Shown: piece after piece, positions 7,084 to 13,245 of the stretch | Numbering within the stretch: the stretch's first letter is position 1 | Layout: every line of letters starts with the position of its first letter | Assembly: GCA_023423285.1 (NCBI GenBank) | Contig: JAFAFV010000171.1 | Location: forward strand, 1 to 15,935 | From: Bacteroidota bacterium | GTDB lineage: Bacteria > Bacteroidota > Bacteroidia > Chitinophagales > Chitinophagaceae | Direction of reading: 5' to 3' | Length of the DNA stretch: 15,935 bases | Made by a program: the position numbers and the translations under genes | Notes under the pieces: generated by a model | Databases searched by the model: none | The model's input: the letters and a program-made list of their open reading frames with translations, nothing else | Told to the model about the DNA's origin: nothing

Positions 7084-7914
7084 ATGGCTACTATAACAGC
7101 ACAGGATATTAATAAACTGCGCCAGGCAACAGGTGCGGGAATGATGGATTGCCGAAAGGCATTAACAGAAACCAACGGAGATTTTGAAGCCGCCATTGAC
7201 TGGTTGCGCAAGCAGGGCCAGAAGGTAGCTGCAAAACGCAGCGACCGCGAAGCGAAAGAAGGCGTTGTAATTGCTCAAACCTCACCCGATCATAAAACAG
7301 GTATTGTAGTATGCGTAAGCTGCGAAACAGACTTCGTGTCTAAAAATCAGGATTTTGTAGACTTTGTACAAGGCATTGCCGACGCCGCTATAAGCAGCAA
7401 TGTAAAAACTATTGAGGAACTGAAAGAGGCAGAAGTGAATGGCGCTAAAGTAAGCGATCTCATCAATGATAAACTGGCTTCTATCGGTGAAAAAATAGAC
7501 CTGACCAAGTTTGAAAGAGTGGATGCTCCATACGTAGCTTCTTATATTCACGGTGCAAACAGGATTGGCGTATTGGTAGGTATGGATAAAGAATCAGAAG
7601 AAGTGGGTAAGAATATTGCCATGCAGGTGGCCGCTCTAAGCCCTGTGGCAGTTGATGCTGACAGTGTACCAGCTGATATCGTAAGCCGCGAAAAATCTTT
7701 AATCATGGAGATGATGAAAGAAGATCCAAAGATGGCTGGCAAACCCGAAGAAATGCTTTCTAAAATTGCTGAAGGTAAACTGGGGGCATTCTTTAAAGAA
7801 CAAACTTTAACCGCTCAGGCCTACGTAAAAGACGGTGGCAAATCTGTAGCCGAATACCTGAAAGAAAACGGTGATGTAAAAGTGACCCAATTTACAAGGG
7901 TGGCTTTAGGATAA
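7084..7914 (+). CDS. tsf: Translation elongation factor Ts
   Basis: EF-Ts is the guanine-nucleotide exchange factor that recharges EF-Tu. Seen: the N-terminal UBA-like module 'ITAQDINKLRQATGAGMMDCRKALTETNGDFEAAIDWLRKQG' (residues 4-46), the EF-Tu contact motif within 'SCETDFVSKNQDF' near residues 80-92, the coiled-coil and core region, and the C-terminal 'YVKDGGKSVAEYLKE'. The total of 276 aa matches the usual 280-300. The ATG at 7084 follows AAATTTACAATA. The gene is last in the operon, 75 nt after rpsB, and is followed by a strong terminator. The S2-EF-Ts pairing is nearly universal in bacteria. Confidence 0.98.
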   Translation: MATITAQDINKLRQATGAGMMDCRKALTETNGDFEAAIDWLRKQGQKVAAKRSDREAKEGVVIAQTSPDHKTGIVVCVSCETDFVSKNQDFVDFVQGIADAAISSNVKTIEELKEAEVNGAKVSDLINDKLASIGEKIDLTKFERVDAPYVASYIHGANRIGVLVGMDKESEEVGKNIAMQVAALSPVAVDADSVPADIVSREKSLIMEMMKEDPKMAGKPEEMLSKIAEGKLGAFFKEQTLTAQAYVKDGGKSVAEYLKENGDVKVTQFTRVALG

Positions 7915-7945
7915 CAATACATAGGTTAAAAGCCTGATATAATTG

Positions 7946-7975
7946 AAGCGCTTCAAATTTTGAGGCGCTTTTTTT
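7946..7975 (+). terminator. Intrinsic terminator of the rplM-rpsI-rpsB-tsf operon
   Basis: An 11-bp stem (7946-7956 with 7960-7970, core AAGCGC/GCGCTT, one G-U pair) is followed by an uninterrupted run of seven T (7969-7975). It starts 32 nt after the tsf stop. An almost identical hairpin occurs at 9981-10009. Confidence 0.9.
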
Positions 7976-8057
7976 GTGTACTTTTTTCCTGTTGTTATTT
8001 GCAGGAAGTCTTTGTTTGCCGCTGCTTTTCGTGGTGTTTCATCGCTTCAATTAGGTA

Positions 8058-8088
8058 TTGCTATCGCTTTTGCAATGATTTATTATTG
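8058..8088 (+). promoter_or_regulatory. Weak candidate promoter for the LGFP-metalloprotease gene
   Basis: TTG (8058-8060) is spaced 20 nt from TATTATTG (8081-8088), which matches TAnnTTTG except for one position. It would leave a leader of about 105 nt. No better match was found between the tsf terminator and 8203. The rest of that 227-nt stretch shows no gene or clear structure. Confidence 0.3.
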
Positions 8089-8202
8089 CATTGCATTCAA
8101 AAATTGCCCTGTTAACGTGTCGTGACTCTGCTTCTCCTTAAAAGCAATCAAAATTTGAAAATACAGGCCTTCTGCATCACATTCATTAATAAAAATAAAG
8201 CT

Positions 8203-9474
8203 ATGGCAAAAACACTTGTAAAACCAGCAAAAAAGGTTGCAAAGAAAAAACCTGTAACAGACAATCCTCATTTGGTTTTAAAACCAGACTTTTCAAAGCT
8301 TGAACTTGCCAAACTACACCCCATTCTTCTAAAATACTGGGCATTAGGCGGCAGCTCAGGATTCTTAGGAACCTCAACAACAAGCATCACAAAATGCCCA
8401 GATGGTATAGGATCCTATCAACATTTTGTTGGGGGTAGTATTTATTACCATCCTAATACTGGTGCGCATGAAGTGCACGGCCTCATCAGGGCCCGGTGGG
8501 CATCGTTGGGTTGGGAAAGAAGTTTTTTAGGCTATCCAACAACCGATGAAACGGTTACACCTGATGGCACGGGCAGATACAATCATTTTCAGGGAGGCAG
8601 CATTTACTGGCACCCATCCACCGGTGCGTGGGAAGTGCATGGATCAATAAGAGCTCGTTGGTCATCATTAGGCTGGGAGAGAAGTTTCCTGGGCTACCCG
8701 CTCACAAATGAAACAACTACACCTGATGGCGCAGGCAGGTACAATCATTTTCAGGGAGGCAGCATTTACTGGCATCCCACTACCGGAGCATGGGAAGTGC
8801 ATGGTCTTATCAAGCAACATTGGGCTTCATTGGGTTGGGAAAAAAGTTTTTTGGGTTACCCCATATCTAACGAACTGGTTGTGTTTGGCGGTGCCGGAAG
8901 AATATCACATTTTCAGCGCGGCAGCATTTACTGGAGCCCAACGCAGGGTGTAAGAGTTTTGCGCGAGCGCGTGAATGTGCATGTAAAATGCCTTGTTACA
9001 CCTACGAGTTTTACAATGAATGAACAGTTTGCTGCCATGCAGGATGTATATGCTTCAGCAGGCATCAGGGTGGATTGGGCAAGCACAGAAAACTTAAATT
9101 TACCTGCTCTTGAAGATGTAGATGTAGGCGGCTGCACCATGGGCACTACCACTGCAGAACAAAACACGCTGTTTGGAAATCGTAATTGGGTAGGCGCCAA
9201 TGATATGGTTGTATATTATGTAAGAAGTACCGTGCCGGCGTATAACGGCTGTGCAGCACATCCCAGCGGAAGGCCAGGCGCTGTTGTGGTACGTTCGGCA
9301 TCACGCTGGACGTTGGGTCATGAACTGGGACATGTGCTGGGCCTAAGGCATGTAAATGACAACAACAGGCTGATGACCGGCAACGGAACGTTTAACATCA
9401 CCAATCCTCCGCCAGACCTGGCCGGTACCGAAGTAACTACAATGAGCAACAGCGCACTTTCCACAGCACTTTAA
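8203..9474 (+). CDS. LGFP-repeat protein with matrixin-like zinc metalloprotease domain
   Basis: The predicted product is 423 aa. A Lys/Ala-rich start (residues 1-17) is followed by four LGFP repeats of 54 residues (about 38-253; core 'SLGWERSFLGYP' and 'NHFQGGSIYWHP'), then a zincin domain (about 258-423). LGFP repeats are associated with cell-wall or surface attachment. The protease site 'HELGHVLGLRH' (residues 373-383, bases 9319-9351) has all three zinc His and the catalytic Glu, and a Met-turn 'RLM' places Met eight residues after the third His, as in matrixins, so the site looks intact. I chose ATG 8203, behind the A-rich AATAAAAATAAAG. An in-frame GTG at 8122 would add 27 residues but no convincing signal peptide. 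A HEAT-repeat gene follows after 22 nt. Substrate, location and export route are unknown. Confidence 0.85.
   Translation: MAKTLVKPAKKVAKKKPVTDNPHLVLKPDFSKLELAKLHPILLKYWALGGSSGFLGTSTTSITKCPDGIGSYQHFVGGSIYYHPNTGAHEVHGLIRARWASLGWERSFLGYPTTDETVTPDGTGRYNHFQGGSIYWHPSTGAWEVHGSIRARWSSLGWERSFLGYPLTNETTTPDGAGRYNHFQGGSIYWHPTTGAWEVHGLIKQHWASLGWEKSFLGYPISNELVVFGGAGRISHFQRGSIYWSPTQGVRVLRERVNVHVKCLVTPTSFTMNEQFAAMQDVYASAGIRVDWASTENLNLPALEDVDVGGCTMGTTTAEQNTLFGNRNWVGANDMVVYYVRSTVPAYNGCAAHPSGRPGAVVVRSASRWTLGHELGHVLGLRHVNDNNRLMTGNGTFNITNPPPDLAGTEVTTMSNSALSTAL
8314..8961 (+). repeat. Four in-frame 162-bp repeats encoding LGFP units
   Basis: Units begin near 8314, 8476, 8638 and 8800, each 54 codons. The first is the most diverged (it has 'GFLGTSTTSI' in place of 'SFLGYPTTDE') and the fourth has lost the 'TPDG' turn. 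The second and third are closest, including a 35-bp stretch identical in DNA (8578-8612 and 8740-8774), while other parts of the same units differ at many synonymous positions. Confidence 0.88.
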
Positions 9475-9496
9475 TTAATACATTAAAACATACAAC

Positions 9497-9973
9497 ATGG
9501 CAAAAGCTACAAGTACATCCGACTATAATTTTAAAGAAGAAATTCTTTCTTTTTTAAGGCAGGATGAATTAGACTATCCCGCGGCGGCCGCAAAATTTGG
9601 TGCCAGGGCTTTACCTTTTTTAAATGAACTGATCAATGGCAGCGACGAAATGCTGGCAACAAAAGCAGCTTATCTTGCAGGTTATATTAGCGCGCCCGCA
9701 ACCAAAGAAATATTGCAAAACGCAGCGGCTAACAAGTTTACCACAGTTCGCATAGCCGCGGCATACGGTGCCAATATGCAGGACGCCGGCACGGCAAAAG
9801 CTATTTTAAGTAAATCTTTAAAAGATGGAGACCATGGCGTGGTAAAAGTGGCCATACGTTCCATTGGTCAAAAAGGGTTGCAAAAAAGTTTTACCCACGA
9901 ACTGAAAGATTTGCAAACAAGGGCATTGCCCAAGGAGATAATCAATCAGGCAAAATCAATCAGCACTAATTAA
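9497..9973 (+). CDS. Small HEAT-repeat protein
   Basis: The 158-residue product is all-helical in appearance, with Ala/Leu-rich helix pairs of HEAT type: about residues 25-62 ('AKFGARALPFLNELINGSD...TKAAYLAGYI'), 64-95 ('APATKEILQNAAAN...VRIAAAYGANM') and 96-128 ('GTAKAILSKSLKDGDHGVVKVAIRSIGQKG'). HEAT repeats usually form protein-binding scaffolds; no catalytic motif, signal peptide or membrane segment is visible, so it is probably cytoplasmic. It starts 22 nt after the LGFP-metalloprotease stop and shares its terminator, so the two are very probably co-transcribed. A role as partner, chaperone or inhibitor of the protease is inference from this pairing only. Confidence 0.8.
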   Translation: MAKATSTSDYNFKEEILSFLRQDELDYPAAAAKFGARALPFLNELINGSDEMLATKAAYLAGYISAPATKEILQNAAANKFTTVRIAAAYGANMQDAGTAKAILSKSLKDGDHGVVKVAIRSIGQKGLQKSFTHELKDLQTRALPKEIINQAKSISTN

Positions 9974-9980
9974 CAGTTTA

Positions 9981-10009
9981 AAAGCGCTTCAAATTTGAGG
10001 CGCTTTTTT
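9981..10009 (+). terminator. Intrinsic terminator of the LGFP-protease/HEAT pair
   Basis: The stem AAAGCGCTTCA/TGAGGCGCTTT (9981-9991 with 9996-10006, one G-U pair) is followed by T residues up to 10009. It lies 8 nt after the HEAT stop. The sequence from AAGCGCTTCAAATTT to GAGGCGCTTTTTT is nearly the same as in the tsf terminator at 7946-7975, differing by one T in the loop. Confidence 0.88.
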
Positions 10010-10034
10010 AAATACAGCAGCTAAGCAACCTTGA

Positions 10035-10042
10035 TACTTTTG
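10035..10042 (+). promoter_or_regulatory. Candidate -7 element for ligA
   Basis: TACTTTTG matches TAnnTTTG exactly and is the same octamer as in the rplM promoter. No TTG lies at the proper distance upstream, where the HEAT terminator tail ends. It would give a leader of about 60 nt to the ATG at 10108. Confidence 0.4.
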
Positions 10043-10107
10043 GAACACGCTAACCCACCTGTATTTAAAAGATTGTTCTATATTTAGTGCCAATATTTTT
10101 ACGGCAC

Positions 10108-12216
10108 ATGTATACAAAAGAGCAAAGCGTCGCATTGCAACAACTCTCACAGGAGTTATTAAAATCCAGGCAGGATGTAATGCCTACGCCCGACGATACG
10201 GAAACTTTAAGAAAAGCGCTCCGTTTTCATGAGTACCGTTATTATATTCAGAGCGACCCGCTTATTGCCGATGCTGAGTACGACCAGCTTTTCAAATTGC
10301 TTGAGAGAACAGAAAAAGCAAATCCGGATTGGATAACAAAAAATTCTCCTACGCAACGCGTGGGCAAAAACATCACAGGAAATTTTGTAACCGTGCAGCA
10401 CCTGGTACCCATGCTTTCGCTGGACAACTCTTACAACAGCGCCGATCTGAAAGACTTTGACCGCAAAGCGCGGCAGGCTGCCGGGCTGCAACAGATTGAA
10501 TACTGTGTGGAACCAAAATTTGATGGCGGCAGCATTTCATTGATCTATGAAAACGATCTTTTAGTTAGGGGCGCCACGCGGGGCAATGGTGTGGCGGGAG
10601 ATGACATTACAAGTAATGTAAGGCAGATCAGAACGGTGCCGCTTTCCGCCGCTTTTAGCGAATACGGTATACAACAAGTTGAGATACGCGGTGAAGTACT
10701 GATTAATAAGAATAATTTTAAAATCTATAACGAAGAACTGGTAGATAAAGGTTTGGCTCCATTGGCCAATCCACGCAATGCGGCTGCCGGAACGCTTCGT
10801 ATAAAAGACGCTGCTGAAGTTCGAAGAAGAAACCTGGAAGCCTTTGTATATCACATCAGCGATTACACGCTGCTGCCCGGCAAAAAATTACCCCATGAAT
10901 TGAAAACGCACGATGCATCGCTGAAGTTGCTGTGGAACCTGGGTTTTCGCAGCCCGCAAAAAGAAAAACGCGTTTTTAAAAGTATTGACGGTGTGATTGA
11001 TTACTGTAACGAGTTTGAAGATAAGCGCGATGACCTGCCTTACGAAATAGATGGCATGGTAATAAAAGTAAATGATATCGCCCTGCAGGATCAACTGGGC
11101 ATGACAAGCCATCATCCGCGCTGGGCCATTGCATACAAATTCAAGGCAAGGCAGGGAACCAGTAAACTGCTGAATGTAGAGTTTCAGGTGGGGCGCACAG
11201 GCTCTGTAACGCCCGTTGCTAAAATAGAGCCTGTGTTTATTGGCGGTGTTACAGTAAGTTCCGTTTCGTTGTTTAATGAAGACATAATTAAAGAGAAAGA
11301 TTTAAAAATTGGCGATACGGTTTTGGTAGAGCGTGCAGGAGATGTAATCCCTTACATTGTAAAATCCCAGGCCGAGTTAAGAACCGGAGTAGAGAAGGCA
11401 ATTAAATTTCCCACTACATGCCCTGTTTGCAACAATAAGCTTTTTAAAGAAGATGGTGAAGCCGCGTGGCGCTGCATCAATATTGAATGCGAGGCCCAGG
11501 TGGTGGAACGCATGATGCATTTTGTAAGTAAAGATGCCATGGACATCCGCGGATTTGGCGAAGCCAACATACGCAAGTTTTATGATCTGGGATGGCTACA
11601 TGATATTCCGGGTATTTATAAACTTGATTTTGAAAAGATCGGAACACTGGAAGGCTTTGGCAAAAGATCTATTGATAACCTGATGCAAGCTATTGAACAA
11701 AGCAAACAACAACCGCTGCACCGCTTAATATTTGGGTTGGGCATACGCTTTGTGGGCGAAACCACCGCAAAAGTGCTGGCACAGAAGATAGGCCATCTTT
11801 TTGAACTGAAAGACTTTACACAGGAGCAATTGCAACAACTGGAAGATATTGGCCCTAAGGTGGCAGGCAGCATTGTACATTTTTTCAGTAACAAATCTAA
11901 TATTGAAATGCTGAAAGAACTGGAAGCGCTTGGCGTTGAAATGCAAAACCGCAATAAAGAACTTTCAGACGGCGGCAGCCTGGCCGGGCAAACTTTTTTA
12001 TTTACAGGAACTTTACCCACCCTTAAACGCAGCGAAGCTGAAGAACTGGCAGAAGCGAAGGGCGGTAAAATTGTAAGCGGTGTAAGTGCTAAACTGAATT
12101 ACCTTGTTGTAGGTGCGGATGCAGGCAGCAAACTTGAGAAAGCAAAAAAACTAAATACGGTAAAAATAATTTCAGAAGAAGAGTTTTTAAAAATGGTGCG
12201 AGGCCTAAACGAATAA
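10108..12216 (+). CDS. ligA: NAD+-dependent DNA ligase
   Basis: LigA seals nicks in DNA, using NAD+ to adenylate itself, in replication and repair. The 702-residue product carries all family domains: the NAD+-binding Ia domain ('HEYRYYIQSDPLIADAEYDQLF', ~41-62), adenylation domain with the nucleophilic Lys 137 in 'EPKFDGG' (bases 10516-10518) and 'ATRGNGVAGDDITSNVR', OB fold with 'VGRTGSVTPVA' (~361-371), four zinc-ligand Cys (438, 441, 456, 461), helix-hairpin-helix region, and a C-terminal BRCT domain (~622-700). Length matches the E. coli enzyme (671) plus a small N-terminal extension. I chose ATG 10108; a GTG at 10087 would add seven residues without any supporting feature. It is a stand-alone gene between a terminator and the convergent lipoprotein gene. 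All catalytic motifs look intact. Confidence 0.97.
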   Translation: MYTKEQSVALQQLSQELLKSRQDVMPTPDDTETLRKALRFHEYRYYIQSDPLIADAEYDQLFKLLERTEKANPDWITKNSPTQRVGKNITGNFVTVQHLVPMLSLDNSYNSADLKDFDRKARQAAGLQQIEYCVEPKFDGGSISLIYENDLLVRGATRGNGVAGDDITSNVRQIRTVPLSAAFSEYGIQQVEIRGEVLINKNNFKIYNEELVDKGLAPLANPRNAAAGTLRIKDAAEVRRRNLEAFVYHISDYTLLPGKKLPHELKTHDASLKLLWNLGFRSPQKEKRVFKSIDGVIDYCNEFEDKRDDLPYEIDGMVIKVNDIALQDQLGMTSHHPRWAIAYKFKARQGTSKLLNVEFQVGRTGSVTPVAKIEPVFIGGVTVSSVSLFNEDIIKEKDLKIGDTVLVERAGDVIPYIVKSQAELRTGVEKAIKFPTTCPVCNNKLFKEDGEAAWRCINIECEAQVVERMMHFVSKDAMDIRGFGEANIRKFYDLGWLHDIPGIYKLDFEKIGTLEGFGKRSIDNLMQAIEQSKQQPLHRLIFGLGIRFVGETTAKVLAQKIGHLFELKDFTQEQLQQLEDIGPKVAGSIVHFFSNKSNIEMLKELEALGVEMQNRNKELSDGGSLAGQTFLFTGTLPTLKRSEAEELAEAKGGKIVSGVSAKLNYLVVGADAGSKLEKAKKLNTVKIISEEEFLKMVRGLNE

Positions 12217-12232
12217 ATGCAAAGGTTCAATA

Positions 12233-12667
12233 TTAATATTGATATATCAACTGCCCATTCCAACCTTGCACATTCAACACTACCTGCTGCATCCCACTTA
12301 TTCTCAACGGTTTTAGATTATAAGAGAATTTTCTTACCGGCATAGCGTAGCACATTTCATTATTGGTCAGCAAAACTTTAAAATACATCTGCGGCGGGAA
12401 AGATTCTGCAACGGCACCGTTGGTGACGAATGCTGCCTGCCAGGTACTGCCGTTGCAGCCGCCTGCTGAAATACTGATTTCAAGGCAATCACCATTGATA
12501 GCAGCCTTAGTAATTTGAAAAGCGCTGGGCGATGGTTGTGAAAATTTATGAGCATTTATGGAGATGGCGTTTTCACAGTTGCCCTTATCAGTTATAATGA
12601 CTGACTGACCTGATCTTTTGCATGCGACTGCAAAAAATAACGCCAGAATAATCATCAATGGTTTCAT
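12233..12667 (-). CDS. Small lipoprotein of unknown function
   Basis: I do not recognise a named family with confidence. The 144-residue product has a short signal peptide and lipobox 'AVAC', giving lipidated Cys 16. The mature part contains four further Cys (31, 61, 71, 106) and the segments 'INGDCLEISISAGGC' and 'CYAMPVRKFSYNLKPL'. This layout (GDCL...GGC, later a Cys followed by a Leu-Lys-Pro-Leu-like strand) resembles, from memory, a group of uncharacterised Bacteroidota lipoproteins. It is predicted to be beta-rich and membrane-anchored in the cell envelope. It converges with ligA, with 16 bp between stop codons, and lies 65 nt after another lipoprotein gene on the same strand; no clear promoter is seen in that spacer. 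Confidence 0.75.
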   Translation of the reverse strand: MKPLMIILALFFAVACKRSGQSVIITDKGNCENAISINAHKFSQPSPSAFQITKAAINGDCLEISISAGGCNGSTWQAAFVTNGAVAESFPPQMYFKVLLTNNEMCYAMPVRKFSYNLKPLRISGMQQVVLNVQGWNGQLIYQY

Positions 12668-12732
12668 GTTTTTTACGATTTTAAATAGAAAATACTTTGG
12701 AGTTAAAGATTTTGTTTATTGAGATATTAACT

Positions 12733-13179
12733 TTACTCCCAGTGGCGTAAATATATTTTCTGATGGCTTTTTGTGAGGTCTATGTCAGGGAAAGATCTAT
12801 TAAAGTCAATCACAATATCTCCTTTATCATATTGTCCGTTGTTATTTGCATCCCAGTTGATATTTAAGTAATAGGCTTTTTTTGTATCATCATTTTTAAA
12901 CTCGATCATTTGATCGGCATTGCGTGGGACTTCCATTTTAATAGTTGTCGGCAATGAGTTTTTGCTAAACGATTTGCTTACAATTTTCGTTGCGGGCACA
13001 TCCTGAACTATTGGATCAACACCATATAATGTGGCAGTAAAAACAGGATTTTGTATATGGATTGTGCCCTCAGTAACCAGTTCTATCGAAATAGTTTTTT
13101 GATACCCGTTTTCATACTTTTTGCATGAGATTAGAAATATTACTGAAAGCAGAAGCAGAATGACCGTCTTGAATTTCAT
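12733..13179 (-). CDS. Small lipoprotein with a calcium-loop-like motif, function unknown
   Basis: The 148-residue product has a clear signal peptide (residues 4-18 hydrophobic) and lipobox 'LISC', Cys 19. The mature part is beta-rich and contains 'DANNNGQYDKGD' (residues 110-121), which has the D-x-N-x-N-G-x-x-D spacing of EF-hand-like or thrombospondin-like calcium loops. The middle ('ATLYGVDP...DVPATKIV...LPTTIKMEVP') followed by 'YYLNINWDANNNG' recalls the YbaY/YscW-type lipoprotein fold, but this is a weak impression. The gene starts 63 nt after polA on the same strand and may be read from a promoter overlapping the polA stop. The function is not known. Confidence 0.75.
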   Translation of the reverse strand: MKFKTVILLLLSVIFLISCKKYENGYQKTISIELVTEGTIHIQNPVFTATLYGVDPIVQDVPATKIVSKSFSKNSLPTTIKMEVPRNADQMIEFKNDDTKKAYYLNINWDANNNGQYDKGDIVIDFNRSFPDIDLTKSHQKIYLRHWE

Positions 13180-13237
13180 ATTACATTTTTCTTTTAAGAC
13201 GCAGTTTTACTATTTAACGCAACAGATGAAAAATCTC

Positions 13238-13245
13238 CAAATTTA
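13238..13245 (-). promoter_or_regulatory. Candidate -7 element for the two lipoprotein genes
   Basis: Read on the minus strand, TAAATTTG matches TAnnTTTG and overlaps the polA stop codon. No TTG stands at the usual -33 distance. It would give a leader of about 50 nt before the start at 13179. No hairpin with a T-tract is evident after polA, so read-through from polA is the alternative. Confidence 0.3.

Noticed and set aside
8122..8202. GTG 8122 as the start of the LGFP-metalloprotease
   Set aside because: It adds 27 residues with no domain or good signal peptide, whereas ATG 8203 has the A-rich upstream context shared by the other genes here. It is kept only as an alternative.
11616..12020. 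134-codon minus-strand frame inside ligA
   Set aside because: It is antisense to the conserved helix-hairpin-helix and BRCT region; its Ser/Cys/Leu-rich product is typical of antisense shadows.
12229..12250. Overlapping AT-only palindromes (AATATTAATATT and TTGATATATCAA) at the ligA/lipoprotein convergence as a bidirectional terminator
   Set aside because: The pairs are almost all A-T, part lies in the lipoprotein coding end, and no T-tract follows on either strand; such runs occur often by chance.
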